A stretch of DNA of 64,000 nucleotides from Chryseobacterium taichungense. Its GTDB lineage: Bacteria > Bacteroidota > Bacteroidia > Flavobacteriales > Weeksellaceae. The notes below the pieces were generated by a model. It was not told the DNA's origin and did no database searches. It saw nothing but the letters and a program-made list of their open reading frames with translations. Positions 1 to 7,145 of the stretch are shown piece after piece; position 1 is the first letter of the stretch; every line of letters begins with the position of its first letter. The stretch lies in assembly GCF_900109935.1 (NCBI RefSeq), contig NZ_FOBV01000007.1, positions 186,001-250,000 of the forward strand, given 5' to 3'. The position numbers were made by a program, and so were the translations under genes.

Positions 1-66
1 ACACTTTACGGAGATGATGATGAAGAGGAAACAGAAAAAGAAATTATAAAAGACGAAAATCAGTAG
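1..66 (+). CDS. C-terminal end of an unidentified protein (cut by window edge)
   Basis: An open frame enters from the left edge and stops at TAG (64-66). The 21 visible residues form a strongly acidic tail rich in D and E, which does not identify a family. In many bacteria a ligase-associated exonuclease gene (metallo-beta-lactamase fold) lies directly upstream of this type of ligase, so that is a candidate for this gene, but this is inference from gene order only. Confidence 0.5.
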   Translation, partial: TLYGDDDEEETEKEIIKDENQ

Positions 67-88
67 TAACAACTTTATTTTAATACAA

Positions 89-183
89 GCCCCTTGCAGC
101 CCGGCTTGAACGGAGCTCTCCCGAAATGCAATGCCAAAGCCTGGCTCGGGAAGCGGGAGTGGAAGACGGAAAAAGCTGCCCAC
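89..183. repeat. Intergenic repeat-like element upstream of and overlapping the apparent ligase 5' extension
   Basis: This stretch is more GC-rich than its surroundings. It contains an inverted pair, TCCCGA at 119-124 against TCGGGA at 146-151, inside a CAGC...GCTG frame (97-100, 175-178). It resembles short intergenic elements I recall as recurring in Chryseobacterium genomes; that recollection is unverified. It explains the odd Gly-Ser/Arg-Lys-rich 26-residue extension that results if the ligase is read from the ATG at 131. Confidence 0.5.
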
Positions 184-208
184 GAAAAAATATAGACGCA
201 GAAAATTT

Positions 209-1789
209 ATGAAACATTTTGCTGAACTTATCAATGCTCTGGAAAGCACCAATAAAACCAATGCTAAAATCGATGCAATCATCGATTATCTTGAACGTGC
301 GCCTGATGAAGATAAAGTCTGGTTCATTGCCCTTTTTACGGGAAAAAGACCAAAGCGGAATGTCAATACCAATTACATGAAAGAATGGGCGCTTGAAATT
401 ACAAAGCTTCCTTTCTGGCTGTTTCAGGAGAGCTATTCTTCGGTAGGAGATCTTGGAGAAACAATTTCATTAATTCTTCCGCCGCCCACAGAAAAAATAG
501 AACGCTCATTATCTGAATGGATGAACGAAATTATCGCACTGAAAAACAAAACAGATGTCGAAAAAAAGGAATTCGTACTCCGTTCATGGAATGGGCTGGA
601 TTACACGGAAAGATTGATTTTCAATAAATTACTGGGCGGAAGTTTCAGGATTGGAGTATCTGATAAGACGTTGATTAATGCGCTGACTAAATTTACCGAA
701 CAGGAATCGAGTACATTAATGCACAGCCTGATGGGAAAATGGCAGCCTGAAGAAGCTTCCTTTCACGAGCTGATTTCCGCTGAAAACATTAATCCGGACA
801 ACTCAAAACCTTATCCTTTTTGTCTTGCCTATCCTCTTGAAAAAGATCTTGATGAGCTGGGTAAACCTGATGAATGGCTTATTGAATATAAATGGGATGG
901 AATCCGTGGACAGATCATCCGTAGGAATGATGAAGTCTTTATTTGGTCAAGAGGTGAAGAGCTTGTGACCGAACAGTTTCCTGAGATCAAAGAAGTCGTT
1001 CAGAATATGAAAGGTGATTTTGTTATCGATGGAGAAATACTTGCGGTAAAGGATGGTAAGGTTTTAAACTTTAACGAATTACAGAAAAGACTGAATAGGA
1101 AAACTTTAACGAAAAAAATGCTTTCTGAAATTCCGATTCAGGTCTTTGCTTACGATTTGCTGGAGCTTGAAAACAATGATCTTCGAGAAAAACCGATTGC
1201 TTCACGAAGAGCAATGCTTGAAGAATTATTGTTAAATGAAAATCCTGAAAATATAAAAATCTCTCAAGTCATTGCGTTTGATCATTGGAATGAATTAGAC
1301 CAAATCAGGGAAAATTCAAGAGACATCAATAGTGAAGGTCTAATGCTGAAACAGAAAAATTCACTCTACCATTCCGGGAGAAAAAAAGGTGATTGGTGGA
1401 AGTGGAAAATTAACCCACTGACGATTGATGCAGTCCTGATCTATGCACAAAAAGGTAGTGGCCGACGTAGTGCCTATTATACCGATTATACGTTTGCAGT
1501 AAAAAACGAAGACAAACTGGTAACGATTGCCAAGGCTTATTCGGGGTTAACTGATAAGGAAATTATGGAGGTCAGTAAATTCGTAAATAAAAATGCGATT
1601 GAAAAATTTGGTCCGGTTCGTACCGTGAAAGCTGAACTCGTTTTCGAAATTGCCTTTGAGGGAATAGGATTCAGTAACCGGCATAAAAGTGGCGTAGCAC
1701 TTCGTTTCCCGAGAATTTTAAGATGGCGGAAAGATAAAACCGTTGATGAGATTGATGATCTTGAGGAGATTAAGAAATTGATACAGTAA
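209..1789 (+). CDS. ATP-dependent DNA ligase (ligase-helicase repair locus)
   Basis: This is a 526-residue ATP-dependent DNA ligase that seals nicks by adenylating an active-site lysine. The KxDG motif is visible as YKWDG, with Lys about residue 228. It is followed by further nucleotidyltransferase motifs (DGEIL, EGLMLK near residue 380, WWKWK) and a C-terminal OB-fold region. An N-terminal helical domain precedes the core. The start at 209 (MKHFAEL) is chosen over the in-frame ATG at 131, because the extra 26 residues are encoded by a repeat-like element and look unlike protein of this family. This ligase class typically sits with the DEXH helicase found at 2487, as it does here apart from the intervening toxin-antitoxin pair. 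The locus is generally thought to act in DNA repair. It is unlikely to be the main replicative ligase, which in bacteria is the NAD-dependent LigA. Confidence 0.93.
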   Translation: MKHFAELINALESTNKTNAKIDAIIDYLERAPDEDKVWFIALFTGKRPKRNVNTNYMKEWALEITKLPFWLFQESYSSVGDLGETISLILPPPTEKIERSLSEWMNEIIALKNKTDVEKKEFVLRSWNGLDYTERLIFNKLLGGSFRIGVSDKTLINALTKFTEQESSTLMHSLMGKWQPEEASFHELISAENINPDNSKPYPFCLAYPLEKDLDELGKPDEWLIEYKWDGIRGQIIRRNDEVFIWSRGEELVTEQFPEIKEVVQNMKGDFVIDGEILAVKDGKVLNFNELQKRLNRKTLTKKMLSEIPIQVFAYDLLELENNDLREKPIASRRAMLEELLLNENPENIKISQVIAFDHWNELDQIRENSRDINSEGLMLKQKNSLYHSGRKKGDWWKWKINPLTIDAVLIYAQKGSGRRSAYYTDYTFAVKNEDKLVTIAKAYSGLTDKEIMEVSKFVNKNAIEKFGPVRTVKAELVFEIAFEGIGFSNRHKSGVALRFPRILRWRKDKTVDEIDDLEEIKKLIQ

Positions 1790-1798
1790 AATTTAAAG

Positions 1799-2098
1799 CT
1801 AATCTTTTACTCTGTTTTTTAAATCCATTTCAGCACCAAGAATCCTTTCGATTTCAATTTCTGTAGTATTTAATATTCTATAAAAAATAATATGCTTGTT
1901 AGCTGGAAATCCATAAATATCGACACTAATTTCTGTATAATTTTTACCGATATATGGATTTTCAGAAAGTAATTGAAAGAAATTAATTAATTCTTCATAA
2001 TATTTATCCGCTTGATTTTCAGACCAGAATTCATAAGTGTATTTATATATTTTTGAAATATCTTCAACGGCTTTGTTGGTTAAAAAATATTTAGCCAT
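1799..2098 (-). CDS. ParE/RelE-type toxin
   Basis: This 99-residue protein has the compact ParE/RelE fold signature: an N-terminal beta strand, two helices with the pattern A.EDI..IY.Y..E.W, the conserved NPYIG turn near residue 52, and strands ending in IFYRI and ILGAEMD. Toxins of this superfamily poison DNA gyrase (ParE) or cleave mRNA on the ribosome (RelE); the sequence resembles ParE more. Its start overlaps the end of the upstream antitoxin gene by 8 bases, the usual translationally coupled arrangement. The stop codon lies only 9 bases from the end of the ligase gene on the other strand. Confidence 0.88.
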   Translation of the reverse strand: MAKYFLTNKAVEDISKIYKYTYEFWSENQADKYYEELINFFQLLSENPYIGKNYTEISVDIYGFPANKHIIFYRILNTTEIEIERILGAEMDLKNRVKD

Positions 2099-2342
2099 TC
2101 TTTTTCAAATTGGACTTTAATAATTCCAAATGTTTCTTCGGATCGAAATCATGTGCAGTTCCGCTATTAATACCCTCTTGAATTGCATTTTTAACGAGTT
2201 GAATCTTATTTTCTTCCTCTTCCAAAAGTCTTAAACCAGCTCTTATGACTTCACTTGCATTTTTGAATCTTCCTTCAGAAACTTTAGAATCAACAAAATC
2301 CTCAAAATAATCTCCGAGAGATACTGATGTATTTCTACCCAT
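2091..2342 (-). CDS. ParD-type ribbon-helix-helix antitoxin
   Basis: This is an 83-residue antitoxin. The N-terminal part (MGRNTSVSLGDYFEDFVDSK, then GRFKNASEVIRAGLRLLEE) is a typical ParD ribbon-helix-helix DNA-binding domain. The C-terminal half, with GINSG and FDPKKHLE, is the flexible segment that in ParD proteins wraps the toxin. It precedes and overlaps the toxin gene. A palindrome lies 25 bases upstream of its start and is a natural operator for an autoregulating ParD-ParE complex. Confidence 0.9.
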   Translation of the reverse strand: MGRNTSVSLGDYFEDFVDSKVSEGRFKNASEVIRAGLRLLEEEENKIQLVKNAIQEGINSGTAHDFDPKKHLELLKSNLKKNG

Positions 2343-2366
2343 ATTATATTGTTTATGTTTAATATA

Positions 2367-2389
2367 AAATTACCAAAATTTGGTAATTT
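2367..2389. promoter_or_regulatory. Palindrome upstream of parDE, probable operator
   Basis: The arms ATTACCAAA (2369-2377) and TTTGGTAAT (2379-2387) are exact reverse complements around one central base, and two further bases pair on each side. The site sits just upstream of the antitoxin start in the region divergent to the helicase gene. Ribbon-helix-helix antitoxins usually repress their own promoter through such sites; the assignment is inferred. Confidence 0.6.
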
Positions 2390-2486
2390 GCGCAAACTTT
2401 TGTTTGAAATATTTTTTGGTTAAAAAATTGATAATATTATAACTGAAGTAAAATCTTTAGCATTTTCCATAAAACTCAAAATTAAT

Positions 2487-4934
2487 TTGACAACATTTGA
2501 AAATACCGACGGCTACCAAATCATTCAAAACTGGATGATAGATAAAGGTATTTCCCCTTTTAAATTTCAGGTAGAGACATGGCGTAAATTCGGTAATGGT
2601 TATAGTGGAATGGTTGTAGCGCCAACAGGCTTTGGTAAGACCTATTCTGTTTTTTTAGCCCTAATTTCAGATTTTCTGAATCGACCTGAAAAATATAAAA
2701 AAGGACTGAAAATGATCTGGATTACCCCACTCCGTTCACTTTCAAAAGATATTGCCAAAGCGATGCAGGAAGCGATTGATGAAATCGGACTGGACTGGGC
2801 GGTTGGAGTACGGAACGGGGATACGGATCCGAAAGTTCGGCAACAACAGGTTAAAAATATGCCTGAAATTCTGGTTGCGACTCCTGAAAGTCTTCATCTG
2901 CTTATCGGACAGAAAAATCATCAGCGTTTTTTTCAGAATCTTCAGACGATTGTTATTGATGAATGGCACGAATTACTAGGGTCAAAACGTGGCGTAATGG
3001 TTGAGCTTGGTATCTGTCGGCTCAGAAATTATGTGCCTAAGATGAAAATCTGGGGAATCACTGCAACGATTGGTAATTTGGATGAAGCCATGGAGGTTCT
3101 CATTCCCTATGATATTAAAAAAACAAAAATTATCGCTAAAGAAAAGAAGAAGATCGATATTTTATCTGTCTTTCCGGATGAAGTTGAAATTTTACCTTGG
3201 GCCGGACATCTGGGACATAAACTGGCAGATAAGGTGGTTCCTATTATTCTTAATTCCAAGTCTACGATTGTTTTTACTAATACCAGAAGCCAAAGCGAAA
3301 TGTGGTACCAGCTTTTATTGGATGCTTATCCTGATTTTGCGGGGCAGATTGCGATTCATCATAGTTCGATAGATGCCCATTTGAGGATCTGGATTGAAGA
3401 AAATCTCAGCAATGGAAAATTGAAAGCGGTAGTATCTACCTCATCTTTAGATTTAGGAATCGATTTTAAACCTGTTGATACCGTAATTCAGATTGGTTCT
3501 GCAAAAGGGGTTGCACGATTTCTACAGAGAGCCGGGCGTAGTGGCCACTCTCCTTTTGAAACTTCTAAAATTTATTGTGTTCCCACGCATTCATTGGAAC
3601 TGATTGAAGTTTCTGCATTAAAGGAAGCCGTTAAGAATAACGTTATTGAGCCCCGTGATCCACAGGTATTGTGCTTTGATGTTCTTGTGCAGTTTCTCAT
3701 GACTTTAGCCATTGGAGACGGATTTTATCCGGACGAGATCTATCCGAGAATTAAGGAAACATTTGCTTTTCAGGAAATGACCGAAGAAGAATGGAAAAAC
3801 ATTCTCGATTTCTTAACGATCGGTGGAAAAGCATTAAAAAGTTATGAAGAATTTCATAAAATTGTCATTGACGAGACTGGTTTGTATAAAGTAACATCCC
3901 GCAGAATTTCCATGCTGCACCGGATGAATATGGGGGTGATCGTAAGTGATGCCATGCTGAAAGTAAAATTTATTTCTGGCGGATATATCGGAATGGTGGA
4001 AGAATATTTTATTTCAAGGCTAAAAAAAGAAGATAAATTTATCCTCGCGGGACGTGTTCTGGAAGTCGTCATGATTAAGGATATGACGGTTTTCGTTAGA
4101 GCCTCAAAAGGAAAAGCTTTTGCTCCAAGTTATCTGGGGGGAAGATTGCCACTGAGTTCCAATCTCGGACAGTTTTTAAGAGAGAAATTATCAGGAGCAC
4201 TCAATCCCAAATCGTCTGAAAAAGAGCTGAAATTTCTTCATCCACTATTGGCCAATCAGGAAGAGCGATCTCATATTCCGGAAGAAAATGAATTTTTGGT
4301 GGAATTAATTAAAAACCGTGAAGGTTATCATCTTTTTATGTATCCTTTTGAAGGGCGACTGGTACATGAAGTCATGGCTGCCCTGATTGCTTACAGGATT
4401 TCTAAGCTGGCTCCAATCTCCTTTTCAATGGCGATGAATGATTATGGTTTTGAACTCTTCAGCGATAAAGAAATTCCGTTACATGAGGATAATTTAGAGC
4501 AAATTTTAACCCGCGAAAACCTGATGACGGATGTTATTTCAAGTATTAACGCGGCAGAAATGGCCAGACGTAAGTTTCGTGATATTGCCGTAATCTCAGG
4601 AATGGTGATTCAGAATTTCCCAGGTCAGCAGCGTTCCAATAAATCTTTACAGAGTTCCGCAGGGTTGATTTTTAAAGTCTTGGAAGATTATGATCCCGAA
4701 CATTTCCTTGTAAGACAGGCTTATACGGAAGTTTTCAATATGCAGCTGCAGGAGCAGAGGCTCGTAGAAGCATTTAAAAGGATTGAAAAATCTAAAATAA
4801 TCCTGAAGTTTGCTAATTCATTTACACCGATTAGTTTCCCTATCAAAGTCGACAGTCTCCGGCAGACACTTTCCAGTGAAGATCTGGATTCCCGAATCAA
4901 ACGTTTGGTGGAACAGGCTAAAAAGGCAAGATAA
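2487..4934 (+). CDS. Ligase-associated DEXH-box helicase (Lhr-like)
   Basis: This 815-residue superfamily 2 helicase has a Walker A motif VAPTGFGKT near residue 44, a DEXH box DEWH near residue 158, a motif III-type TATIGN, a second RecA domain with STSSLDLGIDF and QRAGRSGH, and then the long C-terminal extension typical of Lhr-type enzymes. The start is a TTG at 2487; no ATG is available before residue 17, and the N-terminal residues before Walker A fit the family. The partner gene is the ATP-dependent ligase at 209, and the two probably act together in repair. The gene ends directly against the convergent GNAT gene, with no intergenic base. The ligase-associated phosphoesterase often found in such loci is not present downstream. 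Confidence 0.92.
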   Translation: MTTFENTDGYQIIQNWMIDKGISPFKFQVETWRKFGNGYSGMVVAPTGFGKTYSVFLALISDFLNRPEKYKKGLKMIWITPLRSLSKDIAKAMQEAIDEIGLDWAVGVRNGDTDPKVRQQQVKNMPEILVATPESLHLLIGQKNHQRFFQNLQTIVIDEWHELLGSKRGVMVELGICRLRNYVPKMKIWGITATIGNLDEAMEVLIPYDIKKTKIIAKEKKKIDILSVFPDEVEILPWAGHLGHKLADKVVPIILNSKSTIVFTNTRSQSEMWYQLLLDAYPDFAGQIAIHHSSIDAHLRIWIEENLSNGKLKAVVSTSSLDLGIDFKPVDTVIQIGSAKGVARFLQRAGRSGHSPFETSKIYCVPTHSLELIEVSALKEAVKNNVIEPRDPQVLCFDVLVQFLMTLAIGDGFYPDEIYPRIKETFAFQEMTEEEWKNILDFLTIGGKALKSYEEFHKIVIDETGLYKVTSRRISMLHRMNMGVIVSDAMLKVKFISGGYIGMVEEYFISRLKKEDKFILAGRVLEVVMIKDMTVFVRASKGKAFAPSYLGGRLPLSSNLGQFLREKLSGALNPKSSEKELKFLHPLLANQEERSHIPEENEFLVELIKNREGYHLFMYPFEGRLVHEVMAALIAYRISKLAPISFSMAMNDYGFELFSDKEIPLHEDNLEQILTRENLMTDVISSINAAEMARRKFRDIAVISGMVIQNFPGQQRSNKSLQSSAGLIFKVLEDYDPEHFLVRQAYTEVFNMQLQEQRLVEAFKRIEKSKIILKFANSFTPISFPIKVDSLRQTLSSEDLDSRIKRLVEQAKKAR

Positions 4935-5438
4935 TCAGCCGATTCTTTTACCCAGAATTATTAATGTTCTTTCTACTCCGTCTAAAACAGCGACATTAGG
5001 CAAAGTTCCCCAATCTTCAAATCCAAAATGTCTGAAAAGCTTTAGACTTGGTTCATTGTGCAGGAAAATAAATCCTAATAATGTTTTTATGCCAAAATTC
5101 TTTGCCTGATCAATACAGTATTGCAGAACCTTTTTTCCCAAGCCTTTTCCACGGCAGCTTTCATCCATATAAATGCTTACTTCCACTGTACCATTATAAG
5201 CCGGACGGCCGTAAAATGAAGAAAAACTGACCCATCCCATAACATTTCTCTCCTGATCTTCAATCATCCATAGTGGCCGGCTTTCCGGATTATGTTCATA
5301 GAACCACTGAATCCTGCTTTCTACGGAAACATTTTCAGTATCGGCAGTTACCATTCGTGAAGGAACGGTAGAATTATAAATGGCAACAATTTTAGGCAAA
5401 TCTTCAAGAATAGCATTTCTGAACGTCAGTTCTTCCAT
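4935..5438 (-). CDS. GNAT family N-acetyltransferase, phosphinothricin acetyltransferase-like
   Basis: This is a 167-residue GNAT enzyme that transfers acetyl from acetyl-CoA to an amine. The start MEELTFRNAILEDLPKIVAI and the body with EVSIYMDESCRGKGLGKKVL (acetyl-CoA binding motif R/Q-x-x-G-x-G/A near residue 97) match the PAT/YncA-like subgroup, as does the late IFLHNEPSLKLFRHFGFE. Members act on phosphinothricin, methionine sulfone or similar substrates; the true substrate here cannot be read. It is a single gene convergent with the helicase. Confidence 0.87.
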   Translation of the reverse strand: MEELTFRNAILEDLPKIVAIYNSTVPSRMVTADTENVSVESRIQWFYEHNPESRPLWMIEDQERNVMGWVSFSSFYGRPAYNGTVEVSIYMDESCRGKGLGKKVLQYCIDQAKNFGIKTLLGFIFLHNEPSLKLFRHFGFEDWGTLPNVAVLDGVERTLIILGKRIG

Positions 5439-5576
5439 AAAGTGACAGCATTTTTTTGCAAATATACAGGAAGATTTTTCTTTACCTCAATAAAACTATT
5501 TACCGGAACTGTTTTATGAAAGCTTGAACATACCTGTTACTATGTTAGACCGCATTAACAATCTAAATTTTAAACA

Positions 5577-5602
5577 TAAAAAAAAGCAGCAAGAATTGCT
5601 GC
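5577..5602 (-). terminator. Rho-independent terminator for the doxX-like gene
   Basis: The stem GCAGCAA (5586-5592) with TTGCTGC (5596-5602) encloses a 3-base loop. On the minus strand it is followed by a run of about nine T residues. It lies just after the stop of the DoxX gene. Confidence 0.8.
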
Positions 5603-5616
5603 CTGTATTTTATTTA

Positions 5617-6048
5617 TTACCAGTCACTGGCTCTTTTTCTTTTTTCTATCATGTAATCGACAGAAATTTTTCCGGGACCAAAAGCCATGAGAAGCAGATA
5701 TACTGAAAGATAAATCAGACTCATCTCCCGTTTCTCAAAAGGATCAGCTCCGTGAACAAAAAATCCTGCGATGATCATTGTAAAAATTAAGAAACCCAAT
5801 GCAACTCTGGTGAAAAGTCCTAAAATGAGAAGAATTGAACATACAAATTCTGCAAAAACAGTTAGTATCAGAGATATTTTTGGCCCTATTCCTAAAAAAT
5901 CATAGAATTCGATATTGCCCCCATCCAAAAGCATCTGAAGTTTCGGAAATCCATGCGACAGCATCGCAAAGCCAATAAATACTCTTACTATTAATAAAAT
6001 AATATCTTTAAAAACTGAATTAGAATTTGTACGGTTCAAATAGTTCAT
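5617..6048 (-). CDS. DoxX family membrane protein
   Basis: This 143-residue protein has four predicted membrane segments. The first segment carries the DoxX-typical R-x-F/IGFAMLSHGFPK pattern (about residues 22-38), and later segments carry ILLILGLFTRVALGFLIFTMIIAG. DoxX proteins are small inner-membrane proteins whose role is mostly unknown; some are linked to quinone or redox processes. It is a single gene, upstream of (right of) a clear terminator. Confidence 0.85.
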   Translation of the reverse strand: MNYLNRTNSNSVFKDIILLIVRVFIGFAMLSHGFPKLQMLLDGGNIEFYDFLGIGPKISLILTVFAEFVCSILLILGLFTRVALGFLIFTMIIAGFFVHGADPFEKREMSLIYLSVYLLLMAFGPGKISVDYMIEKRKRASDW

Positions 6049-6115
6049 TAAGTTAAAATTTAAATTAAATATAATGAAAATCTTTTAATACAACGGCTTT
6101 TCAGCGGTTTTTAGT

Positions 6116-6991
6116 CTATCGGTATCCGAAATTCTTCAGGTCTCTGTCGTTTTTTCTCCAGTCTTTTTTCACCTTTACAAAAAGATTCAGGTGAATTTTC
6201 TTATTGAAAAACTTCTCTAGATCCAGCCTTGATTCAGTTCCTACTTTTTTGATTGCCTCTCCTTTATGTCCTATCAGAATGCCTTTCTGCGTATCTCTTT
6301 CAACATAGATAATAGAGTCAATAAAAATAATTCCTTCTTTTTCCTTAAACTGCTCTGTTACCACTTCTACAGAATACGGAATTTCCTTATCATAATTCAA
6401 TAAGATTTTCTCACGGATCGCTTCATTCACAAAAAATCTTTCCGGTTTATCGGTATATTGATCTTTGTCGTAGTAAGGAGGGTTTTCAGGAAGCAATGAT
6501 TTTATTTTAGGCAAAATAATATCCGTATTGAAAGCATTTAATGCAGAAATGGGAAGGATTTCCGCTTTCGGAATTCTCTCATGCCAGGTCTCCACCAGTT
6601 TTTCAAGACCTTCCTGATTGGTCTGGTCTACTTTATTCAACAATAATAAAACCGGTACAGGAATTTTATTCAGTTTATCAATTAAAAATTCTGAAGGTTC
6701 AGCCTTGTCGGTTACATCTACAATAAAAAGAAAAACGTCGGCATCCTGAAGAGAATCTTTTACAAAATCCATCATTTTTTCCTGTAGGCCGTACTTAGGA
6801 TCCAAAACTCCCGGCGTATCTGAAAATACGATCTGCAAATCTTCTTCATTATAAATTCCAAAAATCCGGTGGCGTGTGGTCTGTGCTTTCTGGGTAACAA
6901 TGGCCAGCTTCTCTCCCATCAACTGATTGAGTAAGGTTGATTTTCCGGCATTCGGTTTCCCGACGATATTTACAAATCCTGCTTTGTGCAT
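6116..6991 (-). CDS. era: GTPase Era
   Basis: This is a 291-residue essential GTPase that binds 16S rRNA and assists 30S ribosome maturation. The G1 motif GKPNAGKS lies at residues 11-18, with DTPG at 58-61, NKVD at 119-122 and SAL at 149-151. A C-terminal KH domain carries ILIGHKGEAIKKVG. The start at 6991 (MHKAGFV) is preferred to an in-frame TTG seven codons earlier, because a -7 promoter-like element (TAACTTTG) covers that position. The length matches Era of other bacteria. Confidence 0.96.
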   Translation of the reverse strand: MHKAGFVNIVGKPNAGKSTLLNQLMGEKLAIVTQKAQTTRHRIFGIYNEEDLQIVFSDTPGVLDPKYGLQEKMMDFVKDSLQDADVFLFIVDVTDKAEPSEFLIDKLNKIPVPVLLLLNKVDQTNQEGLEKLVETWHERIPKAEILPISALNAFNTDIILPKIKSLLPENPPYYDKDQYTDKPERFFVNEAIREKILLNYDKEIPYSVEVVTEQFKEKEGIIFIDSIIYVERDTQKGILIGHKGEAIKKVGTESRLDLEKFFNKKIHLNLFVKVKKDWRKNDRDLKNFGYR

Positions 6992-7009
6992 AAAAATTAT
7001 ATTGAGCTG

Positions 7010-7017
7010 CAAAGTTA
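7010..7017 (-). promoter_or_regulatory. -7 promoter element of era
   Basis: On the minus strand this reads TAACTTTG, which fits the Bacteroidota -7 consensus TAnnTTTG, 18 bases before the Era start. No convincing TTTG -33 box is present at the right distance, so the assignment rests on the -7 box alone. Confidence 0.4.
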
Positions 7018-7099
7018 ATAAAACAAATCTGGTCTTTCGGTCTATTGTTGAGATTTAAATGAAAAGCCTATGTAAAAACTGCGTATTATCAGTAAGTAA

Positions 7100-7130
7100 A
7101 ATAAAAAAACAGTAACTTCTGCTACTGTTT
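7100..7130 (-). terminator. Terminator downstream of uvrA
   Basis: The 8-bp stem AAACAGTA (7107-7114) with TACTGTTT (7123-7130) is followed on the minus strand by a T run. It lies 16 bases beyond the uvrA stop codon. Confidence 0.75.
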
Positions 7131-7145
7131 ATTATTTAAATATAA

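Noticed and set aside
131..208. In-frame ATG giving a 26-residue longer ligase
   Set aside because: The extra residues are Gly-Ser and Arg-Lys rich, come from a repeat-like element, and are unlike the family; the ATG at 209 begins the expected N-terminus.
6992..7012. Earlier TTG start for Era
   Set aside because: It overlaps a -7 promoter-like box, and Era homologues start at or near the MHKAGFV position.
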